Assembly (NCBI RefSeq): GCF_002305875.1
Contig: NZ_CP022098.1
Coordinates: forward strand, 5,146,001-5,210,000
Direction: 5' to 3'
Length of the DNA stretch: 64,000 nucleotides
DNA from: Cystobacter fuscus
GTDB taxonomy: Bacteria; Myxococcota; Myxococcia; Myxococcales; Myxococcaceae
A program made the position numbers and the translations under genes. Below are positions 32,464-40,298 of this stretch, in pieces. The first letter of the stretch is position 1, and every line of letters starts with the position of its first letter. The notes under the pieces are model-generated. The model was not told the origin of the DNA. It did not search any database and worked only from the letters and a program-made list of their open reading frames with translations.

Positions 32464-33096
32464 TCACGCGTCCAGCTCCGGGAAGGTGACCACGCACTCT
32501 CCCGGCTCGATGCCCTCCACGCGGACCCGTCCCTGGGCGTCCACCTTGCCCTCGCGCGTCGAGCCGTCCGGCAGGGTGAGCTTGTAGCCCACTCCCACGA
32601 GTGGCCCGCCCTCCGCGTCCACCAGCTCGAACTCCACCCAGGCCGTGGGCTTCTTCTCCTCTTGCTTTTCCTTCTCGCGCGGAGCGGGGCCCGGTGGCAC
32701 CTGCTCGAGCAGGGGAACGGCGAGCGGAGGGCTCGAGCCCTTCGGCGCCGCGGGAGTGGGCCACTTCTTGAGGCGCACCGGCCCCGCGGGCAGCGCGAGC
32801 AACTCTCCCCGGCGAAAGGCCTCGGCCAGGCGGCTCTTGATGCGTCCGGCCGTCCGCGGATCCTTCAGCGTCGGCTCCCTCACCGGGGGAGTGCCCGTGA
32901 CGGCCTCGTACAATTCGTGAAGCGTGCGCTGGGTGAACGTGGAGGACAGCCACCGGTCCAGCTCGGCCACCAGGAGACTGGCCGACACGAGCTCCTCGGG
33001 CTGCTCGGCCAGGCCAAAGTTCCTCACGATCTGGTAGTTCTGCGTGCGGCCGCGCAGACGCCAGGCTCGCCGGGTATCGATGAATTGTCGTGACAC
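32464..33096 (-). CDS. Protein with C-terminal carboxypeptidase-regulatory-like domain
   Basis: A 210-aa protein. The N-terminal 110 residues are helical and unrecognised. A Pro/Lys/Glu-rich linker leads to a C-terminal domain of about 58 residues (WVEFELVDAEGGPLVGVGYK, then LPDGSTREGKVDAQGRVRVE and PGECVVTFPELDA). This resembles the small beta-sandwich modules often found joined to VgrG, PAAR or other type VI-secretion-related proteins in myxobacteria. A link to secretion is therefore possible but the neighbours do not support it. Convergent with the small basic gene (3 bp gap). Confidence 0.55.
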   Translation of the reverse strand: MSRQFIDTRRAWRLRGRTQNYQIVRNFGLAEQPEELVSASLLVAELDRWLSSTFTQRTLHELYEAVTGTPPVREPTLKDPRTAGRIKSRLAEAFRRGELLALPAGPVRLKKWPTPAAPKGSSPPLAVPLLEQVPPGPAPREKEKQEEKKPTAWVEFELVDAEGGPLVGVGYKLTLPDGSTREGKVDAQGRVRVEGIEPGECVVTFPELDA

Positions 33097-33242
33097 GTTG
33101 CATCCTCCGCGAACGCGAGGACCTCGCGGGGTCCAACCTTACCACCCGGCGCGGCGGGCGCCGACCGTCCCCGCGCCGTCCTCCCCGGGCCACGGCCACG
33201 CACCCTCCGTGAAGCTTCGGTGATATAGCCCCGTCGCCGCTC

Positions 33243-34943
33243 ATGCCCTCCCTGCTGCTTCTCTCCGGTCCCAGCGCTGGCCTTCGACATGAACTCCTCG
33301 GAGAGGCGACGATGGGCCGCAGCCCCTCGTGTGAGCTGCCCCTGCCCGAGGACGATCGGATGTCGCGCCGCCACGCGCGCTTCTTCGTGCGCGAGGAGCA
33401 GGTGCACGTGGAGGACCTGGGGTCGCGCAATGGCACCTCGGTCAACGGCGAGCGCATCACCGGCGAGGTGGCGCTGCACCCCGGAGACCGGGTGCAGGTG
33501 GGCAAGACGCTGGTGCTCGTCTCGCCCTCCGGGCCGTCGGTGGGCGTGGGCGAAGCGCGGGGGGCCACGCGCCAGGCGCCCGTCGTGGAGGTGCTGCCCC
33601 ACGTGGGCACCGAGGCGGCGCTGTACTCGGCGGGCGTGGCGCTGCTGGGAGCCACCAGCGAGGCCATGGTGCTGCGGCACCTCGCCGAGCACGCGCTGCA
33701 CGCGCTGCGCGCGGAGACGTCCGCGGCGCTCCTGGGCAGCATCAAGGGCATGCTCACCGCGGCCGTGGTGGGCGCCTCCTCCGTGGAGGTGCCTCGGGAC
33801 ATGGCCCGCGCCGCGATGGAGCACGCCGAGCAGAGCCGCGCGGAGGGGGTGGTGTGCTCGCCCCTGGTGGCCTCGGGTGGTCTTCCCTTCGGCCTGCTCT
33901 ACCTGGAGCGCTCCGAGCCGCCCTTCACCGACGCGGAAGCGCGGCTGGCCGCCATGCTCGGGCGGCTCGGCGGCGAGGCCTATGCCGCGGTGCGCTCGCG
34001 CGCGAGCACGCCGTCCGGACGCGTGGACCTGGTGGGCGGCTCGCGCTCCTTCCGCAAGGTGGTGGAGCAGGCCCGCCGCGCCTCGGCGAGTGACGCCCCC
34101 GTGGTGCTCTTCGGCGAGCCGGGGACTGGCAAGTGCCTGGCCGCCCGCTACATCCACGCGCGCTCTCCCCGGGCGCTCGGGCCGCTCGTGCAGGTGGATT
34201 GCCGGGAGGGCACCTCGCTGGAGGAGGTGCTCTTTGGCCGCGCCAGTACACCCGGCGCGCCGCCCATGCCCTCCGCGCTCCTGCGCGCCGATGGGGGCTC
34301 CCTGTTGCTCCAGCACGTGGAGCGTCTGCCGCGCTTCATGGCCGAGCGGCTCGCCCGGTTGCTCGCGCGAAAGAGCGCTCCCGCGCGCGAGGGAGGCGAG
34401 GAGCCCGTGGACGTGCGGCTCCTGGTCACCACGCACACCCCGCCCCGCATGCTCGCCCTCCAGGGAGAGCTCGACGAGTCGCTCGCCCTGCAGCTGTCGG
34501 GACTGGAGCTGGCGCTGCCCGCGCTGCGCGAGCGGCGCGCCGACATTCCCCAGCTCTTCGAGCGCTTCGCTTCCCGGGGCTCGCGCTCGGGTCGGGAGGC
34601 GCCCCCCGTGCTCACTCCCGAGGCGCGGCGTCTGCTCATGGAATACGCGTGGCCCCACAACGTGCGTGAGCTGGAGTTGCTCAGTGAGCGGCTCGCCCTG
34701 CTGCATGCCGGCGCGAGCATCCCCGTCTCGGCCCTGCCTCCCGAGTTCCACCAGGACGCCGCTCCTCCGTCGCTCTCGCTGCAGGAGCGCGTGTCTCGTT
34801 TGGAACGGGAGACCATCGCCGAGGCCTTGCGCTCGGCGGGGGGACGGAAGATCGTCGCCGCGCGACTGTTGGGCATCAGCCGCCCGACCCTGGACAAGAA
34901 GATCGAGGATTATGGGCTCACCGTTGAGCGCAGACGGGTGTGA
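33243..34943 (+). CDS. FHA-GAF-AAA-Fis regulator with degenerate ATPase
   Basis: A 566-aa regulator with an FHA domain (about 1-95; phosphothreonine-binding Arg26, Ser41, Asn63), a GAF-like middle (about 120-250), a sigma54-activator-type AAA module (about 262-440) and a Fis-type HTH (about 515-560). The Walker A is close to normal (GEPGTGKC, 291-298). The GAFTGA loop that contacts sigma54 is absent (FGRASTPGA instead), and the Walker B LDE is replaced by LQH (Gln357, His358). It therefore probably cannot hydrolyse ATP or activate sigma54 and may act as a DNA-binding adaptor responding to Ser/Thr kinase signals. Upstream of a phosphatase gene, 34 bp apart. Confidence 0.85.
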   Translation: MPSLLLLSGPSAGLRHELLGEATMGRSPSCELPLPEDDRMSRRHARFFVREEQVHVEDLGSRNGTSVNGERITGEVALHPGDRVQVGKTLVLVSPSGPSVGVGEARGATRQAPVVEVLPHVGTEAALYSAGVALLGATSEAMVLRHLAEHALHALRAETSAALLGSIKGMLTAAVVGASSVEVPRDMARAAMEHAEQSRAEGVVCSPLVASGGLPFGLLYLERSEPPFTDAEARLAAMLGRLGGEAYAAVRSRASTPSGRVDLVGGSRSFRKVVEQARRASASDAPVVLFGEPGTGKCLAARYIHARSPRALGPLVQVDCREGTSLEEVLFGRASTPGAPPMPSALLRADGGSLLLQHVERLPRFMAERLARLLARKSAPAREGGEEPVDVRLLVTTHTPPRMLALQGELDESLALQLSGLELALPALRERRADIPQLFERFASRGSRSGREAPPVLTPEARRLLMEYAWPHNVRELELLSERLALLHAGASIPVSALPPEFHQDAAPPSLSLQERVSRLERETIAEALRSAGGRKIVAARLLGISRPTLDKKIEDYGLTVERRRV

Positions 34944-34977
34944 GGGGGTTCTGCCGAGACGGCGGGGGGTGAGGAAG

Positions 34978-35481
34978 ATGGTGGAAATCTGGCCAGGACT
35001 GCACGTCGGCAACGAGCTCGACTACGAGAACACCGTGCGGCATCAGTCGGGGTGGAGCGTCGTCCACGCCTGCAAGGAGCCCTACCATCGCGGGGCCCTG
35101 GGCTACCGCACGCCCCTGGTGCCCGAGGCGCATCCCGAGGCCGTGGTGGCGCGGCGGGGCGCGCGGCTCATGCTCAACCTCGTCGACATGACCGATCCCG
35201 CGTACATCCCCAAGGAAGCCATCGACGCGGCGCTCGCCTTCATCCACGAGGCCCTGGGCGCGGGACAGCGGGTGCTGCTGCACTGCAACCAGGGCGCCTC
35301 GCGCTCGCCCACCATCGCGTTTCTCTATCTGGTGGCGCACACCCAGCGCTTCGCGACCCGGACGTTCGAGGAGGCGCAGCTGGAGTTCCGCGTCCTCTAT
35401 CCCGGGTACGCGCCCGCGCTGGGCATGTATGAGTTCGCGCGGCAGCACTTCGAGGAATACCGGGCCTCGCGTCCCTCCTGA
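34978..35481 (+). CDS. Dual-specificity protein phosphatase family protein
   Basis: A 167-aa cytoplasmic phosphatase. Active-site CX5R loop HCNQGASRSP, with the nucleophilic Cys and the Arg, and an upstream aspartate-containing segment (LVDMTDPAYIP) that may supply the general acid. ATG 34978 after GAGGA; GTG 34969 is an alternative. Located immediately after the FHA regulator, so it may remove phosphates that the FHA domain reads. This pairing is inferred from position only. Confidence 0.8.
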   Translation: MVEIWPGLHVGNELDYENTVRHQSGWSVVHACKEPYHRGALGYRTPLVPEAHPEAVVARRGARLMLNLVDMTDPAYIPKEAIDAALAFIHEALGAGQRVLLHCNQGASRSPTIAFLYLVAHTQRFATRTFEEAQLEFRVLYPGYAPALGMYEFARQHFEEYRASRPS

Positions 35482-35502
35482 CGGGAGAGCTCCGGGCGCC
35501 GC

Positions 35503-36411
35503 TCACCGTCTGCGGCTGACGAGCACCCCGGAGATGACGAGCCCCGCGCCCATGGCCTGGACCCAGGTGGGGCGCTCGCCGCGCACGGCCCAGGCGGTGA
35601 GCGCGGCCACCACGGGCGTGCCACTGCTGTAGAGCGCCGTGCGGCTGCTGCCCACCGACTGCACGCTGCGGCTCCAGACGACATAGGCCAGCACCAGGGG
35701 GACGAGCGCCGAGTACACCACGCCCGCCCAGGCGCTCGGGCCGATGGTGGCGCCCTGGAGGGACAGCACCTCGGGCACGCCCAGGAGGATGACGCCCGGG
35801 GCGCCGGTGAGCATGGAGAGCGCGGTGATGCGCAGCGCGGACAGGCCGGGGCCGAGCCAGCGCAGCCCCACGGTGTACAGCGCCCAGCACAGCGAGGCGC
35901 CGAGGATGAAGAGATCTCCCACGCGCGTGGACGCATCCAGTCCCGGGCCCCGCGCCGAGACGATGAGCACCACGCCGGGGATCGCGAGCATGAGCCCCAT
36001 CATCAGCGGCCGGCGCAGCCGCTCCACGCCCAGCAGGGCGCCGAGCAGGGCGGTGAGCACGGGCGTGCCCGAGGAGAGCAGGCCGCTGTTGGCGGCGGTG
36101 GTGTGGGCCACGCCCATGACGAAGCAGAACTGGTAGAGCGTGTGGCCCACGAGCCCGAGCCCCACGAGCTTGAGCACGGTGGCACGGGGCAGGGGAGTGA
36201 AGCCCTCGCGCACATGGAGCACGAGCGCCATGGCGATGGAGGCGATCGCGAAGCGCAGCGACATGAAGGCCAGGGGGGGAATGCTCTCCAGGGCCCCCTT
36301 CACCACCGTGTAGTTCGTCCCCCAGATGAAGATGACGACGATGAGGGTGAGGTCGGACCAGGAGATGGCGCGGGGCGCGGGGACAACGGCGGGGGTGCTG
36401 GTGGCGTTCAA
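35503..36411 (-). CDS. EamA/DMT-family exporter
   Basis: Inner-membrane transporter with two EamA halves and about ten transmembrane helices; 302 aa from a TTG at 36411, the usual family length. First half begins DLTLIVVIFIWGTNYTVVKG, second half VGDLFILGASLCWALYTVGL. A GTG at 36510 would add 33 residues and overlap the divergent psuG start; no ribosome-binding site decides between them. DMT exporters move metabolites such as amino acids; the substrate cannot be named. Confidence 0.8.
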   Translation of the reverse strand: MNATSTPAVVPAPRAISWSDLTLIVVIFIWGTNYTVVKGALESIPPLAFMSLRFAIASIAMALVLHVREGFTPLPRATVLKLVGLGLVGHTLYQFCFVMGVAHTTAANSGLLSSGTPVLTALLGALLGVERLRRPLMMGLMLAIPGVVLIVSARGPGLDASTRVGDLFILGASLCWALYTVGLRWLGPGLSALRITALSMLTGAPGVILLGVPEVLSLQGATIGPSAWAGVVYSALVPLVLAYVVWSRSVQSVGSSRTALYSSGTPVVAALTAWAVRGERPTWVQAMGAGLVISGVLVSRRR

Positions 36412-36504
36412 GGCGGGGGCGGAATAGCGCTGGTGGACGACGCTGGCAACCGGGGGCCATCTTCCGCACTTGTCCCGCCGGTAAGGCCATGGCGTATTGG
36501 GCCC

Positions 36505-37425
36505 ATGCACTTGCGTTACTCAGAAGAGGTGCGGCGCGCTCGGGAGCAGGGCGTGCCGTTGGTGGCACAGGAGACGAGCGTGGTGGCCCAGGGGCTGCCC
36601 TATCCGGACAACCTCGGGGCGGCCCGGGCCTGTGAGGAAGCCGTGCGCCGAGCGGGTGCCGTGCCTGCTCCCATCGCCGTGGTGGACGGGGAGGTGTGGG
36701 TGGGGCTGGAGGAGGCGCACATGCGCCGGCTCGCCGAGGGCAAGGAGCGCCTGCTCAAGCTCGCCTCGCGCGATCTGGCGGTGGCCATCGCCCAGAAGGC
36801 CACGGGAGGCACCACCGTGAGCGCCACGTGCGAGGTGGCCGCCGCCGCGGGCATCCGCGTCTTCGCCACCGGCGGCATTGGCGGCGTGCACCGCGGGGTC
36901 GCCGAGCAGATGGACATCTCCCAGGACATCTGGGCGCTGACACGCTTCCCCGTGGCGGTGGTGTGCGCCGGGGCCAAGTCCGTGCTGGATCTGCCCAAGA
37001 CGCTCGAGGCGCTGGAGACCGCGGCCGTGCCCGTGCTCGGGGTGGGCACCGATGAGCTGCCGTCCTTCTACAGCCGCTCGTCCGGGCTGCCCCTGGAGCA
37101 CCGCGTGGAGGATGCCGCCAGCGCGGCGGCGATCTGCCGCGCCCGCTTCGAGACGCTGGGGCAGGGCGGCCTGCTCTTCACCGTGCCTCCGCCCGAGGAG
37201 ACGGCGCTGCCGCGCGCCGAGGTGGAACTGCACATCGCCTCGGCGCTGGCGGAGGCCGAGCGGCAGGGCATCCGCGGCAAGGCGGTGACCCCCTTCCTGC
37301 TCTCGGAGATGGCCCGGCGCACGAGCGGCAAGACGCTGCGCGCCAACCTCGCCCTGCTCACCAACAACGCCCGTTTCGCCGGACAGCTCGCGGTGGCATA
37401 CGCCCAGGGCGCTGCGGGGCGCTGA
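36505..37425 (+). CDS. psuG: Pseudouridine-5'-phosphate glycosidase
   Basis: Cleaves pseudouridine 5'-phosphate to uracil and ribose 5-phosphate in pseudouridine breakdown. 306 aa from ATG 36505, normal length. Family segments: ETSVVAQGLPYPDN near the start, ATGGTTVSATCEVAAAAGI with the lysine-bearing region before it (AIAQKATGG), FATGGIGGVHRG, and the C-terminal LTNNARFAGQLAVAYA. The partner kinase PsuK is not adjacent. A terminator-like hairpin lies 22 bp downstream. Confidence 0.93.
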   Translation: MHLRYSEEVRRAREQGVPLVAQETSVVAQGLPYPDNLGAARACEEAVRRAGAVPAPIAVVDGEVWVGLEEAHMRRLAEGKERLLKLASRDLAVAIAQKATGGTTVSATCEVAAAAGIRVFATGGIGGVHRGVAEQMDISQDIWALTRFPVAVVCAGAKSVLDLPKTLEALETAAVPVLGVGTDELPSFYSRSSGLPLEHRVEDAASAAAICRARFETLGQGGLLFTVPPPEETALPRAEVELHIASALAEAERQGIRGKAVTPFLLSEMARRTSGKTLRANLALLTNNARFAGQLAVAYAQGAAGR

Positions 37426-37446
37426 CGCCCGGGAGCCTCGTGAACA

Positions 37447-37468
37447 CGCCGGGAGGGGTTTCCCGGCG
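37447..37468. terminator. Bidirectional hairpin between psuG and the lytic transglycosylase gene
   Basis: Perfect 8-bp stem CGCCGGGA (37447-37454) with TCCCGGCG (37461-37468), loop GGGGTT, extended outward by ACA...TGT-type pairing with a bulge. Placed between two convergent genes. T-runs are weak on both sides, so termination strength is uncertain. Confidence 0.45.
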
Positions 37469-37514
37469 GGCGTGTCTGGTTTGGACCGATGGTGTCTGGG
37501 GTTGACCCGACGTG

Positions 37515-39662
37515 TCAGAACTCCACGCCCTCGGTGTGGGGGACGGGCACCGTCAATGACAGACGTTGCGGCGAGGTGTCCTTGCCGTAGAAGGATTGAT
37601 AGAGATACAGGTCCGCGAGCACCTGCTTCACGTAGCCACGCGTCTCGCGGAAGGGAATCTCCTCGACGAACAGGTCCAGCGGGAGCACGCCCTTGTCCTT
37701 CACCCATTTGACGGCCGCCTCGGGCCCCGCGTTGTACGCGGCCGCCGCGAGCGCCGGATGGGCGAAGCGCTTCATCAACTGCGACAGGTACCATGCCCCA
37801 TACCGGATGCTCAGCGAGGGCGAGAACAGCTCCGCGGGCGCGGGCTCCGGCTCGGCGAGCTTGCGGGCGATGGCGCGCGCGGTGGGCGGAATCACCTGCA
37901 TCAGCCCCCGCGCGTCCGCGGCGCTGGCCACCTCGGGCCGGAAGGCGCTCTCGCGGCGCATGATGGCCCAGACGAGGTAGGGGCTCACCTCGTAGCGCGA
38001 CGCCTCGCTCTGCACCGCGTTCTCGAAGGCGCGGGGATAGAAGGCGGCGAGCGCCTCGGGCATGCGCGCGCCGAACGCCCGGCCCCACAGGTGCCGCGCC
38101 GCCACCATGTGCGCGTTGCCGTACTCGCCCAGCCGCAGGAGAGCGCCCGCGAACGCCAGCGCCTGCTCCGGATCCCGGATGCGCGCGGCGCGGGCCCGCA
38201 CGTCCTCGGCCGCGTCGCGGAACAGCCCCGCCTCGGTGAGCGCCACCGCCAGCTTCAGCTCCGCGGGCACCTCGCTGCCCTTGGGCGGCCGGGGCGCCTC
38301 GGGAAAGGGCGGAGGCGGCTGCTTGCCCAGCTCGCGCAGCCGCTCGGTGGCGAGCAGGGCGTAGTACGAGTTGGGCGCGCTGGTGATGACGGTCTCGTAC
38401 GCGGGCCCGATGACGTCCGCCGAGGCGCCCTCGAGCGCCTGGCCGCGCGCCGCCCAGTAGCGCGCCTGGGGCACCAGGCTGCTCTGGGGGAAGGTGCTCA
38501 CCAGGGTGTCCAGCACCGCGCGCGTCTGGGGGTACTGCCCGAGCCGCAGGTGCGCCAGTGCCCGGTACCACATCGCCTCGTCCCGGCGCCGCGAGCGCGC
38601 GTGCCGCTGATCGAAGTCCGTGAAGGCCTTCACCGCGTCCGCGAAGTGTCCCGCCTGCAAGTCCAACCAGCCCACGAAGAAGCCCGCCTCGTCGGCCGGG
38701 GCCTCCGTGGGGAACTCCTTCTCCAGGGCCTGCATGAGCTTGCGGGCGGCGGCGTTGTCGTCCGTCTTCATGGCCCGGCGGGCGGTGACATAGGCGGCCT
38801 CGGCGGCCACCGACGGAGGGCCCCGGCGCGCCACGGCCAGGGCCTCCTCGGCCTTCGGCTTCTGGCCGGTGGCGAACAGCGCCTGGGCGCGCACCAGCGC
38901 CACGCGCGCCTGGTCGGGTCTGGCGCGCACGAGCTTCGCGGCCTCGGCCCGCTCCAGCTCCACCAGGGCGCGCCGGGCGTCGCCGGCGTCCAGCAGCCCC
39001 TGGGCGCGTTGCAGGTGCTCGGCGAGCGTCAGCCGGAGCGGGGGCTTGAGGGCCTCGAGCAGGCCCAGGGCCTCGTCCGCGTAGGGGTGCGTGGGGTAGC
39101 GCAGCGCCACGGCGCGCAGATCCGCCTGCTCTCCGGCGGTGTTGCCCAGGGCCTTGCGCGCCTGGGCGCGCTGGAAGAGCAGCTCCGCGCCAGGCTCCTG
39201 GGTGGCCGCGGCCTCCAACATGGGGGCGGCCTCCTTGGCCCTGCCCGCGGCCAGCAGCGACTCACCCAGCCGGGCCCGGGCCTCGGGGGCCAGCGCCGGG
39301 GGTGCCTTCTCCAACGCCCGGGCGAACGCCGCCGCCGCCGCCGCCGCGTCCCCCGCGTAGAAGTGCGCCTGTCCCTGGTAGTAGGCGAGGTAGGGCCGCA
39401 AGAGCGCGGGCACCTCCGCGCCCGTCAGCAGGGTGCGCGCTTCTGCCACATCCCCCTCCGCCAGGGCGAGGGTGCCGGTGAGCAGGGCGAGCCGGCCTTG
39501 TTCCGGACACTTGCGGGCCACGCACGCTTCGAGCTCCTGGCTCGCCTGGGTCCGGGCCTCGGCGCGGTGCAGCCGGACGGCTTCCAGCGTCGAGGCGGAC
39601 TGGGCCCAGGCCCCCGTGCCCACCATCACCGTCAGCAGCCCACTGCCCGTCCACCGTCGCAT
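37515..39662 (-). CDS. Soluble lytic murein transglycosylase (SLT) with TPR-like region
   Basis: Periplasmic enzyme that cleaves peptidoglycan glycan strands to 1,6-anhydro ends. 715 aa from ATG 39662 with a signal peptide (RRWTGSGLLTVMVGTGAWAQ). A long helical TPR-like superhelix (about 25-540) is followed by the SLT catalytic domain (about 550-690). That domain has the catalytic Glu in MRRESAF (about residue 571) and the motifs GLMQVIPPTA and AAYNAGPEAAVKWV. Layout matches Slt70. An upstream in-frame reading from 39869 has no export signal. The divergent region upstream carries an inverted repeat and a promoter-like site. Confidence 0.9.
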   Translation of the reverse strand: MRRWTGSGLLTVMVGTGAWAQSASTLEAVRLHRAEARTQASQELEACVARKCPEQGRLALLTGTLALAEGDVAEARTLLTGAEVPALLRPYLAYYQGQAHFYAGDAAAAAAAFARALEKAPPALAPEARARLGESLLAAGRAKEAAPMLEAAATQEPGAELLFQRAQARKALGNTAGEQADLRAVALRYPTHPYADEALGLLEALKPPLRLTLAEHLQRAQGLLDAGDARRALVELERAEAAKLVRARPDQARVALVRAQALFATGQKPKAEEALAVARRGPPSVAAEAAYVTARRAMKTDDNAAARKLMQALEKEFPTEAPADEAGFFVGWLDLQAGHFADAVKAFTDFDQRHARSRRRDEAMWYRALAHLRLGQYPQTRAVLDTLVSTFPQSSLVPQARYWAARGQALEGASADVIGPAYETVITSAPNSYYALLATERLRELGKQPPPPFPEAPRPPKGSEVPAELKLAVALTEAGLFRDAAEDVRARAARIRDPEQALAFAGALLRLGEYGNAHMVAARHLWGRAFGARMPEALAAFYPRAFENAVQSEASRYEVSPYLVWAIMRRESAFRPEVASAADARGLMQVIPPTARAIARKLAEPEPAPAELFSPSLSIRYGAWYLSQLMKRFAHPALAAAAYNAGPEAAVKWVKDKGVLPLDLFVEEIPFRETRGYVKQVLADLYLYQSFYGKDTSPQRLSLTVPVPHTEGVEF

Positions 39663-39792
39663 GCGCTTCTCCTTGTGCTCCGCTTCATCCACCGCTGTCG
39701 CGCGGACCAAGGGAACCACAACATGGGCCCGGGAGCACACATTCCCACCTGTCCCGTTTCGTGGATGTCTGTCTCCCTGCTCCGGGGTCGGT

Positions 39793-39821
39793 TTGACAGA
39801 CGGGCCGACAAGCCCTAGATC
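39793..39821 (+). promoter_or_regulatory. Candidate promoter toward the 78-aa gene
   Basis: TTGACA (39793-39798), a 17-bp spacer and TAGATC (39816-39821). It lies in the 382-bp divergent gap 39663-40044, about 225 bp before the plus-strand gene. A second, weaker pair (TTGCGA at 39920 and TAGGGT at 39944) is nearer to that gene. Confidence 0.45.
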
Positions 39822-39846
39822 CCCCCCCGCAACGTCAGCAACCCGG

Positions 39847-39881
39847 ACTGTTGGCCGACGACCGGGCAATCGGCCAACAGT
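39847..39881. repeat. Perfect 12-bp inverted repeat in a divergent promoter region
   Basis: ACTGTTGGCCGA (39847-39858), 11-bp spacer, then TCGGCCAACAGT (39870-39881). No T-run follows, so it looks more like an operator for a dimeric regulator than a terminator. It stands just downstream of the candidate promoter at 39793-39821 and between the transglycosylase gene and the 78-aa gene. Confidence 0.6.
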
Positions 39882-40044
39882 CGGAAGTGGTGACTACCCA
39901 CCACCGGGAAGCTGGGTTGGTTGCGACAAGTGAATGCTGTTCTCTAGGGTGTGCGGCGTGTTGCATCGCATGACCTGAGAGGTTGTCTCAAAGGCTGAAG
40001 CGTGTCACGGGGGGACGACTGATTCACAGGGAGGGCGCTGTTCC

Positions 40045-40281
40045 ATGTTCAAGCCGTGTCCGACTGATCTTCCGCAGACCATCAACCCCGAGGCCGGGCC
40101 GAAGCGTGCCGGTGTCGAGACCCACCGCAACCTCAACTGCAACTACTACGACAACTGTCTCGACGAGGCGGTGCGTCGTGGCTGGCAATCCTTCACCTGC
40201 GTGAAGTGCCAGCTCAACCAACAGGTGGCGCCTCCCCAGATGGGAATCGAGGCCTACGCCACCCAGCGCCGCGCCATCTGA
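40045..40281 (+). CDS. Small cysteine-containing protein, 78 aa
   Basis: Unknown soluble protein starting MFKPCPTDLPQTINPEAG, with ATG after GGGAGGGCG. Four cysteines in the middle (CNYYDNC, then CVKC about 20 residues on) form a likely zinc site. No known family is recognised. The unusually long upstream region with an inverted repeat and a promoter-like pair suggests regulated expression. Confidence 0.6.
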   Translation: MFKPCPTDLPQTINPEAGPKRAGVETHRNLNCNYYDNCLDEAVRRGWQSFTCVKCQLNQQVAPPQMGIEAYATQRRAI

Positions 40282-40298
40282 CGCGCGTGCCCATCGCG

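Noticed and set aside
37566-39818. 750-codon plus-strand open frame opposite the lytic transglycosylase
   Set aside because: Antisense to a gene with an intact catalytic domain and signal peptide.
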